Notes under the pieces: model-generated
Databases searched by the model: none
What the model saw: the letters and a program-made list of their open reading frames with translations, nothing else
What the model was told of the DNA's origin: nothing
Made by a program: the position numbers and the translations under genes
Shown here: positions 7,299 through 15,643 of the stretch, piece after piece
Layout: every line of letters starts with the position of its first letter
How positions within the stretch are numbered: position 1 is the first letter of the stretch
Virus record (IMG/VR): IMGVR_UViG_3300002835_006962
Coordinates: 1 to 21,829 of that record
Direction: 5' to 3' (one strand)
Length of the DNA: 21,829 bases
Origin: a virus

Positions 7299-7327
7299 AT
7301 TATACCACAATTATATTACAAAATCAA
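7299..7327 (-). promoter_or_regulatory. extended -10 sigma70 promoter for the gp55-gp47-gp46 operon
   Basis: On the minus strand TTGATT (7327-7322) and TATAAT (7304-7299) are exactly 17 nt apart, with an extended -10 TG one base before TATAAT. The -35 overlaps the stop codon of the upstream GDP-mannose dehydratase gene. Only 6 nt separate the -10 from the gp55 ATG, so the predicted start of transcription falls on or next to the start codon. Confidence 0.7.
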
Positions 7328-8298
7328 GCCTGTAGTAGTTTTAAATCTTCATCATACATCATATGGGATAGTTCTACCATGTCTACGCTCGGCTTCCATC
7401 CTAGTGTATTTTGTGCCTTAGACGAGTCTCCCAACAAATACGGAACTTCCATTGGTCTAAAAAACTTTGGATCAACCACAACATGGTCTTTCCAACTTAG
7501 CCCAGCATAATTAAATACCTCTTCCAAAAATTCACAAATAGAATATGTCTTTCCTGTTGATATAACATAGTCATCTGCCTTTGGTTGCTGAAGCATCAGA
7601 TGCATTGCTTTTACATAATCTCCAGCAAATCCCCAATCTCGTTTGGCATGTAGATTTCCCAAACATAATTCCTTTTGTAGACCTAATTTAATCTTAGCTG
7701 CCGCCATTGTTATCTTGCGGGTGACAAAGGTTTCTCCTCGTCTTGGAGATTCGTGGTTAAACAAAATACCAGAAGATGCATGTATACTGTAGGAGTTTCT
7801 GTAAATATTTACTAAATTGTGTGCACATACTTTTGCTGCAGCATATGGAGATACTGGGCATAGTCTGGAAGATTCATTATACCCTTGCTCTGGCACATTT
7901 GGATTATCTCCAAACATTTCTGATGAAGAGGCTTGATAAAATTTAATTGTTGGATCCGTGTTTCTAATTGCTTCTAACCAATGCAATGTACCAGACACAA
8001 TACCTTCGACAGTATGCTCTGGTATGTCAAAAGATACCTTTACGTGAGACTGTGCCCCGAGATTATAGATTTCTTGTGGTTTATATTGGTTAATGTAACG
8101 GTAACACGCTGAAGCATCATTCAAATCATAATATTCCAATTTAAAATTTGGATTACTATAAATATGATCAATTCTCTGAGTTGTAATTGTACTAGTTCTT
8201 CTTTTAAGACCAACTACAAAATAACCCAAATCCAAAAGATGTTCTGCTAAATAAGAACCATCTTGGCCATTAATGCCGGAGATTATTGCAGTTTTCAT
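7324..8298 (-). CDS. gmd: GDP-mannose 4,6-dehydratase
   Basis: A 324-residue extended short-chain dehydrogenase. The NADP-binding motif is GINGQDG at 8-14. RRTSTITTQRIDHIY is the family-specific loop, SSSEMFG (124-130) provides the active-site Ser and Glu, and Y152-A-A-A-K156 is the catalytic Tyr/Lys pair; FNHESPRRGETFVTRKI is typical of Gmd. It converts GDP-mannose to GDP-4-keto-6-deoxymannose, the precursor of GDP-fucose, GDP-rhamnose or GDP-perosamine. It is a little shorter than E. coli Gmd (373 aa) but complete. A predicted GT11 fucosyltransferase lies in the same block. No GDP-fucose synthase (the next step) is seen in the window, so that activity would come from the host or another locus. 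Confidence 0.95.
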   Translation of the reverse strand: MKTAIISGINGQDGSYLAEHLLDLGYFVVGLKRRTSTITTQRIDHIYSNPNFKLEYYDLNDASACYRYINQYKPQEIYNLGAQSHVKVSFDIPEHTVEGIVSGTLHWLEAIRNTDPTIKFYQASSSEMFGDNPNVPEQGYNESSRLCPVSPYAAAKVCAHNLVNIYRNSYSIHASSGILFNHESPRRGETFVTRKITMAAAKIKLGLQKELCLGNLHAKRDWGFAGDYVKAMHLMLQQPKADDYVISTGKTYSICEFLEEVFNYAGLSWKDHVVVDPKFFRPMEVPYLLGDSSKAQNTLGWKPSVDMVELSHMMYDEDLKLLQA

Positions 8299-8339
8299 AT
8301 TATGACTTCATTATTTAATTTTAAATAAATTTAAAGATA

Positions 8340-9362
8340 TTAAACATAAATGTTTTTCCATTGCATTAATGTTTTTTTTGTATGAATATCTGCCTGCTCT
8401 TTAATTGTCGATTGAATTTCTTTTTTATTTTTTTTAATAAATTGAACGCAATCGTATAATTCATCCATGCTGTCTATATAAATTGCATATTTTGAATAAT
8501 ATTCATTATACCATTCACAAAAATTAACAGTCTGTTCATTTATTCCTGAACCAAAAAAATAATTAGGTTGTTTTGCTAAATTTAATAAATAATTTTTACT
8601 TGGTATAATAACTGGCATTAAATTTTGCATAAATTCAAATGTAACTAATTTAGAATATTGCTCTGGAAGAACAAAAAAACAAATAAAATTATTAACAATA
8701 TTTTTAATTTCTTGAGGTCCTCTGTAATTTGCTACAGTCGCTTTTAAATTTTGATTTTTACATATCGAAACTGTATTTTGAAATTTACTATCATTGTGAT
8801 ATCTTGAAACTAAAACGTCTCCAAAAGCTTCTGTCATTGACTGTGTATCATCATATCCAATATAATGCTGTTCTCTTGAATTTATTTTTTCTGTTAATGA
8901 TAATCCCATGGGGGTTATAGTTTCTTTATTTGGAGATATTCCAAAACTATTCATCCAATATGTTTCAAAATTAGTATATGGAATTATATTAATATTTGGA
9001 TTTTTACTTGCTTCTCTAAATAAAGAATAATAATAATAATCTCCTTGCACATCATAATCAAAACGATTGCATACCCAAATATTTAATTTACCTTTAAAAT
9101 TATTAATATTTTGTAAAAATATTCTTGACAAAGGTGCGGTGTCACTTGTAATTATATAATCAAAGCTATTAAAATAATCTTTATTTTTGTTCCAAATATC
9201 ATTACATAAATCTTTTGTGGGTGTAAAATATCCTCTTGGAAAATTTGTACCATCTCCCATCCAAGGAGTAAAAATACTTTCTAAACATAGATTTAATTTT
9301 TTACAAATATATTGATGATCTTTTAAACAACCGTAGTGATGAGAAATATGTAAAATTTTCAT
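8340..9362 (-). CDS. predicted GT-B fold glycosyltransferase
   Basis: A 340-residue protein that I do not recognise by name. It starts MKILHISHHYG, like the first beta strand of GT-B enzymes. The C-terminal half has PEQYSKLVTFEFMQNLMPVIIPS, which looks like the Glu-containing nucleotide-sugar loop of GT4-type enzymes, and it ends with a helix typical of such proteins (HTKKTLMQWKNIY). No signal peptide or membrane span, so cytoplasmic. Codons are very AT-rich with many Asn, Ile, Lys and Tyr, more so than the flanking replication genes. The gene is 8 nt from its upstream neighbour and 41 nt from gmd. A glycosyltransferase role is an inference from fold-like features and from lying among sugar genes. 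Confidence 0.6.
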   Translation of the reverse strand: MKILHISHHYGCLKDHQYICKKLNLCLESIFTPWMGDGTNFPRGYFTPTKDLCNDIWNKNKDYFNSFDYIITSDTAPLSRIFLQNINNFKGKLNIWVCNRFDYDVQGDYYYYSLFREASKNPNINIIPYTNFETYWMNSFGISPNKETITPMGLSLTEKINSREQHYIGYDDTQSMTEAFGDVLVSRYHNDSKFQNTVSICKNQNLKATVANYRGPQEIKNIVNNFICFFVLPEQYSKLVTFEFMQNLMPVIIPSKNYLLNLAKQPNYFFGSGINEQTVNFCEWYNEYYSKYAIYIDSMDELYDCVQFIKKNKKEIQSTIKEQADIHTKKTLMQWKNIYV

Positions 9363-9370
9363 TTTTTAAC

Positions 9371-9904
9371 TTATTCACTAATTACAATACTTAGAATGCT
9401 ATTATCAAATATTTTTCCAGTATGTTCTTGATAACCATTTTCTACTTGAATATTTTTAACATCAAATAGTTCTGTGCATTTTATAGAATACAAATCAATT
9501 AACTCTTCATTCATGTCATCCAACAATAGAGTAAAGTTTTTTATTTTTGCATCTTTTAATGCTGTTAATTCTTTTTCTATGGTATTTTCTACGCCGTCTC
9601 CTGATGTTTGACCACCAGAACAGTGTGCGTCTAACCAAAATAAAATATTTTTATTATATGTTTTTAAAATATTTGGTAACAGCAAACGACTGTCACCGAA
9701 TAATATATCAACATTTGGATTTTCTATAAAACGATTTTTACAAATACTATAGTGTGTTGGAGCTAACTCAATACTTATTACTTTTGAAAATCCAGCATTA
9801 AGTGCTGCTTGAACACCATCTCCCAGATATGTTCCAGTTTCGATAAAAGTGGAATAATTATTTTTATATTTTAAAAAAAGTCTTCCGTCAAATTGTGTTG
9901 GCAT
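9371..9904 (-). CDS. class I SAM-dependent methyltransferase-like protein
   Basis: A 177-residue protein with a Rossmann-type methyltransferase core. FIETGTYLGDGVQAAL (about residues 20-35) is the glycine-rich SAM loop, VISIELAP gives the acidic residue at the end of strand 2, GDSR is the next turn, and ILFWLDAHCSGG is the strand 4 motif. It resembles FkbM-like or TylF-like methyltransferases found in sugar clusters, which O-methylate sugars. A second copy of the same architecture lies at 15100-15642 (FVETGTWKGDGIQVAL and LIWLDAH), so the two look like paralogs. The product could methylate sugars of the glycan made by the neighbouring genes; the substrate is unknown. Confidence 0.7.
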   Translation of the reverse strand: MPTQFDGRLFLKYKNNYSTFIETGTYLGDGVQAALNAGFSKVISIELAPTHYSICKNRFIENPNVDILFGDSRLLLPNILKTYNKNILFWLDAHCSGGQTSGDGVENTIEKELTALKDAKIKNFTLLLDDMNEELIDLYSIKCTELFDVKNIQVENGYQEHTGKIFDNSILSIVISE

Positions 9905-9909
9905 ATAGT

Positions 9910-10848
9910 TTAATTAGAGTTTGATTTAATCCAAGTAGGCAAATCTATTGAAGGCTTCCAATTCAAATGTTTTTTAATTTTATCTATATTGGCCAAAGTA
10001 ATTCTAGCCTCACCCAATCTTGCAGGAATGTTAATGGTATTGCCGCCAATCAGCTTGGCAATTTCATTTACAGAATAATTTGTTCCAGTTCCTACATTAT
10101 AAATTTGACCAAACTTATACAAATATTGTTTTGCATTTTCTGTTTGCCATTCTTCAAATTTTTTGGTTGCTGCTAAAATATTTGCATTAACAACATCTGA
10201 GACGTGAGTAAAGTCTCTTCTTTGTTCACCGTCTCCTACAATTGTCAATGGTTCATTATTCTTTTTTTGTCTTTGAAATATTCCAATGACAGGAGCATAT
10301 TGTCCTTTAAGTGGTTGTCTTTCACCATAGACATTAAAATATCTAAAAATTATTGTCTCAAGATTATATAAACTTGAATACATTTTGCACAATTCTTCGC
10401 CAGAAACTTTAGATACGGAGTATGGATTCAAACAATCATTTGGCATGTCTTCTGAAAGGGGGCAAGAATTTTTTAATCCATATGCAGATGAAGTTGAAGA
10501 GTACATGACTCTTTTTACTTTATAACGTCTACACAACTCAAGTATAGTTGCTGTTCCAACCATATTTGATTCTACCGCTTTAAGTGGATCTTCAATGCAT
10601 GGCTGAATTCTTGCCTCTGCAGCAATATGAAATACTACATCTGGATTATGTCTTTTAAAGACATCAGAACACATTATATAATCACATATGTTGTATTTGT
10701 AATTATTTGCTAAAGGATTCCAATAAAAATGATCATGTGCATCTGATGATTCATTATCAATAACAGTTACATCATGTCCTTCTAAAATCAAACGGTCAAC
10801 CAAATTAGATCCAATAAATCCAGCTCCACCTGTAACTAAACACTTCAT
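9910..10848 (-). CDS. NAD-dependent sugar epimerase (UDP-glucose 4-epimerase type)
   Basis: A 312-residue extended SDR. The NAD motif is GGAGFIG at 7-13, D31 follows strand 2 (VIDNES), YSSTSSAYG (116-124) carries the active-site Ser/Thr, and Y143-S-V-S-K147 is the catalytic pair. FRYFNVYGERQ and GDGEQRRDFTHVSDV are the substrate-side motifs of GalE/WbpP-like epimerases and UDP-sugar decarboxylase relatives. The likely role is 4-epimerisation of a UDP-hexose, for example UDP-glucose to UDP-galactose. That would feed the UDP-galactopyranose mutase encoded at 12287. I looked for GDP-fucose synthase features and do not see them, so this is unlikely to be the partner of Gmd. Exact substrate unresolved. 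Confidence 0.88.
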   Translation of the reverse strand: MKCLVTGGAGFIGSNLVDRLILEGHDVTVIDNESSDAHDHFYWNPLANNYKYNICDYIMCSDVFKRHNPDVVFHIAAEARIQPCIEDPLKAVESNMVGTATILELCRRYKVKRVMYSSTSSAYGLKNSCPLSEDMPNDCLNPYSVSKVSGEELCKMYSSLYNLETIIFRYFNVYGERQPLKGQYAPVIGIFQRQKKNNEPLTIVGDGEQRRDFTHVSDVVNANILAATKKFEEWQTENAKQYLYKFGQIYNVGTGTNYSVNEIAKLIGGNTINIPARLGEARITLANIDKIKKHLNWKPSIDLPTWIKSNSN

Positions 10849-10849
10849 A

Positions 10850-11680
10850 TCAATTGTTTTCCTTTATTAAATTTTTGTATTCTTGCAAAATATTTGTAGA
10901 ATCCATGTGTTGTCTTTGTGTATAAAATGCAAAATGAGAACACATTGCGCTACCGCAAATAGCATTTAATTTTTGTATTTCTTTTGGTTTATCTACTGCT
11001 AACCATTGCTCTTCGTCCAAGCCAACACATCCATTAAATTTTGCAAATTCTGATCCAAACCAAGAAATTCCATTAATTGAAACTCGTTCATAATGGTGTA
11101 AAACCCATTTTTTAAATTTGTAATTATCAATTGTTCCAAGTTGCAAAGAATTTAAAAATGCTCTATGTTTAAGTTCCGCTACATGAGGACTTTCCCAACC
11201 AATAGAATCCATACAATTATAGCTAATTTTAAGATCCATCTCCAAACATCCAAATCGTTGATGAATATGATCAATAATTGCATTATTGATAATATTTCCA
11301 TATACTAAAAAGTATTGAGGATTTTGTTTTCTAAAATTATATAAATTTTGTATAAAATTATTTTCTAACCAAACAATATCATCATCTAGACGAATGTAAA
11401 TTGTTTTTTCGTCAATTGTATTTTTAAAAAAATGATGAATTGCCCAACCACCTTCGCCTTTTTTGGGATCAATGTCAGCAGAAAAATCTAAAGTAATAAA
11501 ATCAGGATATTTTTCTTTTAATGAATAAAAATATTGAATGTCATTTTCATTTTTTGTATTGACCCAGATACGATATTCATCTATAAAATTTTTTTCTCTT
11601 AAAATATATGGAAGCAAAAGTTCCATGTATCTTTGTCTACCAGCTGGAGTAACGACTACGCATTTGTATTCTTTATTCAT
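10850..11680 (-). CDS. putative GT-A type glycosyltransferase
   Basis: A 276-residue protein beginning MNKEYKCVVVTPAGRQRYMELLLPYI, like the first strand of a nucleotide-diphospho-sugar transferase. TIYIRLDDDIVWLE near residues 92-105 gives an acidic D-D-D motif at the metal site, and HQRFG and a C-terminal segment with GLDEEQWL follow. It has no clear named family match that I can give. No membrane segment. The ATG is 1 nt downstream of... the epimerase gene lies 1 nt beyond its stop, and its own start overlaps the 11673-12290 gene by 8 nt, so it is translated from the same mRNA. Glycosyltransferase function is inferred from the acidic motif and the cluster. Confidence 0.62.
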   Translation of the reverse strand: MNKEYKCVVVTPAGRQRYMELLLPYILREKNFIDEYRIWVNTKNENDIQYFYSLKEKYPDFITLDFSADIDPKKGEGGWAIHHFFKNTIDEKTIYIRLDDDIVWLENNFIQNLYNFRKQNPQYFLVYGNIINNAIIDHIHQRFGCLEMDLKISYNCMDSIGWESPHVAELKHRAFLNSLQLGTIDNYKFKKWVLHHYERVSINGISWFGSEFAKFNGCVGLDEEQWLAVDKPKEIQKLNAICGSAMCSHFAFYTQRQHMDSTNILQEYKNLIKENN

Positions 11681-12290
11681 ATAAGACGCCTATTCCCATC
11701 ATTTTTATAATCTTTTTTGAGGAATTAAATTCTATATGGGATTTTGAACTTTTTATTTCATCCCAAAATCTAGCAACACCACCATTTAAAGATGGATCAT
11801 TTCTAATAAAATCATCATCAATGTCATGAAAGACACAGTATTTAGCAAATTTACCTACGTTTTCATAATCAGTTTTAACGGAATCATAAGAATGATCACC
11901 ATCAATAAATACCAAATCAAATTTTTGATCTTTATAGTTTAAACTTATTTTATCGTTATATTCAAAATTAGGAAGTATTATGGGATTATGATTTATTGGG
12001 TCTATGGAAATACATTTAACTTTTCTACATGCATTTAAAAAAGATGCCAATAAATTAAAAGAAACGCCATTATATGTTCCTATATTTAAAAATGTATTTA
12101 TAGGTTTATCGTAAAGAAATAACATCAGGTCGGCAAATTCATCTGGAAACTGCCACATGCCTGTACTTTTAGATAATGCATGTTCATAGTCCGGATGATA
12201 TATATTACCTCTATCATCACAGTATAACTTGTTATCTAAAATAACTTGAATTAAATTATTTTTAGACAAACTTAAAAAATTGTTATTCAT
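11673..12290 (-). CDS. class I methyltransferase-like protein
   Basis: A 205-residue protein with a SAM-binding core: TFLNIGTYNGVSFNLLA (about residues 60-76), CISIDP at the end of strand 2, and KFDLVFIDGDHSYDSVKTDYE near 120-140. The FIDGDHSY sequence is characteristic of the Methyltransf_24 group, often found in glycan and polysaccharide clusters. It probably O-methylates a sugar; the substrate is unknown. It overlaps UDP-galactopyranose mutase by 4 nt (ATGA) and the following glycosyltransferase by 8 nt. This is the third methyltransferase-like gene of the block but is not of the same subtype as the two at 9371 and 15100. Confidence 0.78.
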   Translation of the reverse strand: MNNNFLSLSKNNLIQVILDNKLYCDDRGNIYHPDYEHALSKSTGMWQFPDEFADLMLFLYDKPINTFLNIGTYNGVSFNLLASFLNACRKVKCISIDPINHNPIILPNFEYNDKISLNYKDQKFDLVFIDGDHSYDSVKTDYENVGKFAKYCVFHDIDDDFIRNDPSLNGGVARFWDEIKSSKSHIEFNSSKKIIKMMGIGVLYE

Positions 12291-13387
12291 TGTTGTTCCA
12301 ATTCAACTTGGCTTCTAACTAATGCAGATCCAATAACTTGGTGCATGTCATAATATTTATAGTCAGCCAGCCTACCGCCAAATAAATATTTTTTTTCAGA
12401 CATACCCAATTCTTTATATTTGGAAAACATTAAATTATTTTTTTCATCATTGATTGGATAGTATGCTTCTTCGCCTCGTTTCCATGCTTTTGGATATTCT
12501 TTAGTGATAACAGTTTTTGGTTGATTTCCAAATTCAAAATGTTTATGTTCGCATATTCTGGTGTAAGGAATTTCAAAATTAGTGTAATTGACCAATGCAT
12601 TTCCTTGGTAGTCGGGAATATCTAACACTTCATGTTTGAACTCCAATCCACGATACTCTAATTCTCCTAATGAATAATCAAAAAACTCATCAATCATACC
12701 AGTGTAAATGATTTTGTTGGCTTTTGACTCTAGATATGATCTATCTTTCAAAAAATCAACATTAAGTTCAATGTCAATACCTTCAATGATATTTTCCATC
12801 ATTTTTGTATATCCTCCAATAGGTATACCTTGGTATTTACTCGTATAATAGTTGTCATCATAATTTAAACGTATTGGCAAACGTTTTATAATAAAAGATG
12901 GCAATTCGTTTGGAGATTTTCCCCATTGTTTCTTTGTATATCCATAAACAAATGTTTGATATATTTCTTCTCCTACTTGAGATAAAATCCATTCTTCTAA
13001 ATTTTTAGGATTTAAAATTTTAACACGCACTTCATTTAGTTTCTTTTCAGCTTCTTGTGGCGTTTTTGTTCCCCAAAGCTGATACATAGTAAACAAATTT
13101 ATTGGAAAGGAATAAATTTTTTCATTATAATTTACCTTTGGTCTGTTTACAAAAGAATTAAAATTTGCATACAAGTTAACATATTTCCAAATTTTTAAAT
13201 CATTACAATGAAAAATATGAGGTCCATATGAATGTACGTGTATACTTTCTACTTCGTCTGTTCGTACATTTCCACCGAGTTTATTTCTTTTATCGATAAT
13301 AAGGCACTTTTTTCCAGCTTTGGTTAACTGTTGTGCATATATAGAACCAAAAAGACCAGAACCCACAATCAGGTAATCATATTTCAT
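12287..13387 (-). CDS. glf: UDP-galactopyranose mutase
   Basis: I place the start at the ATG at 13387 (MKYDYLIVGSGLFG), giving 366 residues, the usual family length. An in-frame upstream ATG at 13459 would add 24 residues inside the preceding gene and put sequence before the FAD strand, so it is less likely. Features: FAD-binding GSGLFG at 9-14, LIIDKRNKLGGNV with the second glycine motif, YGPHIFHC, and the C-terminal GGRLADYKYYDMHQVI that is diagnostic of Glf. The enzyme interconverts UDP-galactopyranose and UDP-galactofuranose, so the glycan made here probably contains galactofuranose. An epimerase that could supply UDP-galactose is in the same block. Overlap with the upstream gene is 11 nt. 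Confidence 0.96.
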   Translation of the reverse strand: MKYDYLIVGSGLFGSIYAQQLTKAGKKCLIIDKRNKLGGNVRTDEVESIHVHSYGPHIFHCNDLKIWKYVNLYANFNSFVNRPKVNYNEKIYSFPINLFTMYQLWGTKTPQEAEKKLNEVRVKILNPKNLEEWILSQVGEEIYQTFVYGYTKKQWGKSPNELPSFIIKRLPIRLNYDDNYYTSKYQGIPIGGYTKMMENIIEGIDIELNVDFLKDRSYLESKANKIIYTGMIDEFFDYSLGELEYRGLEFKHEVLDIPDYQGNALVNYTNFEIPYTRICEHKHFEFGNQPKTVITKEYPKAWKRGEEAYYPINDEKNNLMFSKYKELGMSEKKYLFGGRLADYKYYDMHQVIGSALVRSQVELEQQ

Positions 13388-14210
13388 ATTTACTGTATAC
13401 TTTCTTAAACTCGTTATATGTTGTTGGATCTTTTTGAGAAAAAGATGTACATCCATCATTAGGTGGTACCCGATAATGATGTATTCTTAAATCTGTGCTA
13501 TTGCAATTTTTATTAGAGTCTAAAGGAATTGCAGTTTCAAAATTTGTTCCGACTGCTCCTGCACAATGTACTATAGACCATGAATGTAAATCATGTTTGA
13601 TTGGAAAGTCATATCCAAATTTAACAATAGATTTTCCTCTGTGTAAAAATTTTCCATTCTTAAATGTTTGCCTTTCTGTTTCAGACCAACGATATTGTGT
13701 ATCTTTTTGTAAAAATACTTCAAAATCTGTATTTAAAAAAGAAGTATTTACATCAAAACTTGGAACGTATAAATGATTTGTTTTTTGTAAATCAAATAAT
13801 AAATTAATTGTTTCTACTACAGATTTGTTAGTATCAGTTGTCAAACACTCATCTACATCTACAAACGCACAAAATGATTTATTTTTTCCTTCGACAGAGG
13901 TATTTAATTTATTAAAAGTATTAAACCCATTTAAAAATGATCTGGCAATTCTTTTGTTTAATGGTATATCTGTTTGATATTCTTCTGTCTGTAAAGAACT
14001 TGAATACATTTTTTCTTTAACGTCTGTTTGATTTATTATAACATTAATTTTATAACTTTGAATTATATCTTTTAAAATTAAAATAGAATTATCAGAAGAA
14101 TGGTCATCATAAAGAATAAACGTATTAAACCCTTGTTCAACATGATATAAAATCCAAGGTTTTAATTTGTTTTCTTCATTTCTATACTGAGTGCATATTG
14201 AATATATCAT
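13377..14210 (-). CDS. glycosyltransferase, GT92/GT2-like
   Basis: A 277-residue protein starting MIYSICTQYRNEENKLKPWILYHVEQGF, followed by FILYDDHSSDN (about 32-42) and, near residue 117, FCAFVDVDECL, a D-V-D metal-binding motif. The opening (reply of Asn-Glu, then a helix with WILYH and a DDxSSDN loop) and the late LRIHHYR are typical of family 92-like and related family 2 enzymes of phages and marine bacteria. It would transfer a sugar from a nucleotide donor. No membrane span. It abuts the 14211 gene with no spacer and overlaps glf by 11 nt. Acceptor and donor cannot be told from the sequence. Confidence 0.75.
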   Translation of the reverse strand: MIYSICTQYRNEENKLKPWILYHVEQGFNTFILYDDHSSDNSILILKDIIQSYKINVIINQTDVKEKMYSSSLQTEEYQTDIPLNKRIARSFLNGFNTFNKLNTSVEGKNKSFCAFVDVDECLTTDTNKSVVETINLLFDLQKTNHLYVPSFDVNTSFLNTDFEVFLQKDTQYRWSETERQTFKNGKFLHRGKSIVKFGYDFPIKHDLHSWSIVHCAGAVGTNFETAIPLDSNKNCNSTDLRIHHYRVPPNDGCTSFSQKDPTTYNEFKKVYSKYEI

Positions 14211-15083
14211 TTAAATTATTTGTAAAATAGTATTTATTCTATTAATATAAGTATGGTTTTCTTTTACTAGTTTTAAAGAATTTTTAAACATATTTCTTTT
14301 TGTAGTATCGTCTGTACCAAGATACAAAGACAAAAGATTTGACGTATCTTCTGAGTATAATACATTATTTTCTAAAAGCTCATACACTGTTTTGCTATTG
14401 GTCATACCCAGTTTTCCATAACTAATATTTTTAAATATTCTGCAAGGGAGATAACCATTAACTTTTTGCCATCTTCCAACTATACTTGGTGCAAGTTCGT
14501 TTGATTGAACAATAAATTTATTTTCATCAAATGAAGTTTTACCGGAATAGTATGTTAAAAATTTATAATTAGTCAAACTCAATGATTCAATAAAGGGATT
14601 TATTTCACTGACATTTCCGTGGTATCCATTCCATATTGATCCAATCCAAACTGCTGTTTTATTGTCGGCAGTATGATAATAGTCATATATTTCATTTGGC
14701 AATAGATCTGTAGCCCACGGTTGGTATAAACATTTTTTAATTGAATCATAATAAATACAGTCGTTTATTTTTTGGCCACTCACGCCAACAGAATTTTCAA
14801 TCCCATTAGAGTAAACTTGTAAATTTAAAATATTTAAATTTTTGTATTTGTTTGGATCACAATTGTGCAAAACGTATTTACTAGAAACCGATATAGGAAT
14901 ATTTTGATCAACTTGTGTTTCTGTTATAAATAAACAATTATCAAAATTAAACGTTTTTACATCATCATTATTATCAAACCAATAAGTATCATAACCAAGA
15001 AATTTAAAAGCTTTGTAAAATCCTGCATGAATATAAGAATGTGTGTGGCTGTGTAACTTATGTCCCCAAATAATAATTTTCAT
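14211..15083 (-). CDS. predicted GT-B glycosyltransferase, CgeB/Glyco_trans_1_2-like
   Basis: A 290-residue protein. It starts MKIIIWGHKLHSHTHSYIHAGFYKAFKFLGYDTYWFDN, typical of the N-terminal domain of GT-B enzymes. The C-terminal half has YGKLGMTNSKTVYELLENNVLYS, and the last helix, ENHTYINRINTILQ, recalls the HTY-x-NR motif ending CgeB-like glycosyltransferases. Asn and Tyr content is high. It is 16 nt from the upstream methyltransferase. Sugar transfer is an inference from these fold-level likenesses and the location; no catalytic residues can be assigned with certainty. Confidence 0.6.
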   Translation of the reverse strand: MKIIIWGHKLHSHTHSYIHAGFYKAFKFLGYDTYWFDNNDDVKTFNFDNCLFITETQVDQNIPISVSSKYVLHNCDPNKYKNLNILNLQVYSNGIENSVGVSGQKINDCIYYDSIKKCLYQPWATDLLPNEIYDYYHTADNKTAVWIGSIWNGYHGNVSEINPFIESLSLTNYKFLTYYSGKTSFDENKFIVQSNELAPSIVGRWQKVNGYLPCRIFKNISYGKLGMTNSKTVYELLENNVLYSEDTSNLLSLYLGTDDTTKRNMFKNSLKLVKENHTYINRINTILQII

Positions 15084-15099
15084 AAATGTTTTAAATGTC

Positions 15100-15642
15100 T
15101 TAAATATAACAACAAAGTATGTTTTGTTCTACTAAAAATTTATAATTTGAATTTAAATTTAAAATGTAATTTTTTACTTCATCCACCTGTAAATTATTAA
15201 ATTCCCAAGTACCAAAACAATGATAATCATCTATTAAAATAGTATGCTGAATGGTGTTGTTGGTAATTATTGATTCTAATTCTTTGAGAATAGGACATAC
15301 ACCAACATTTAGTTGATTTGCCAAATTTAACTGATGTTGCGAAAAAACAATACCAGTGTGATCTGCCATCACATGTGCATCCAACCATATCAATGCTGGT
15401 TGTGTTAATTTTGGAATTATATTATTTAAAAACGACGAAGAATCAGAAAAAAATACTCTTACGTCTTTTCCGGCAAATCGCCGTAAAGCATTATTTACAT
15501 TTTCTTCGTCAATATCACAACTCAAAACAGATGTAAAGCCTAAATCCAAAGCAACTTGTATGCCATCTCCCTTCCACGTACCAGTTTCTACAAAGCAATC
15601 TAAATTGTTTTTATATTTTTTAATCGTATCGACTTGCCACAT
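15100..15642 (-). CDS. class I SAM-dependent methyltransferase-like protein (paralog of the 9371 gene)
   Basis: A 180-residue protein with FVETGTWKGDGIQVALDLGF (about residues 16-35) as the SAM loop, VLSCDID at the end of strand 2, VRVFFSDSSSFL, and ALIWLDAHVMADH as the strand 4 block. These positions match the protein encoded at 9371-9904 almost step by step, so the two genes look like duplicates that have diverged. A role in sugar O-methylation is likely from the context but unproven. It is 1 nt from the GT6 gene upstream. Confidence 0.7.
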   Translation of the reverse strand: MWQVDTIKKYKNNLDCFVETGTWKGDGIQVALDLGFTSVLSCDIDEENVNNALRRFAGKDVRVFFSDSSSFLNNIIPKLTQPALIWLDAHVMADHTGIVFSQHQLNLANQLNVGVCPILKELESIITNNTIQHTILIDDYHCFGTWEFNNLQVDEVKNYILNLNSNYKFLVEQNILCCYI

Positions 15643-15643
15643 A

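Noticed and set aside
8312-8318. TTAAATA before gmd as another late promoter
   Set aside because: Weak match in a stretch that is almost all A and T, so chance matches are expected; not enough to call.
9910-10848. Possible GDP-fucose synthase to complete the gmd pathway
   Set aside because: Its motifs (GGAGFIG, GDGEQRRDFTHVSDV) are those of UDP-hexose epimerase-like enzymes, not of the GDP-fucose synthase group.
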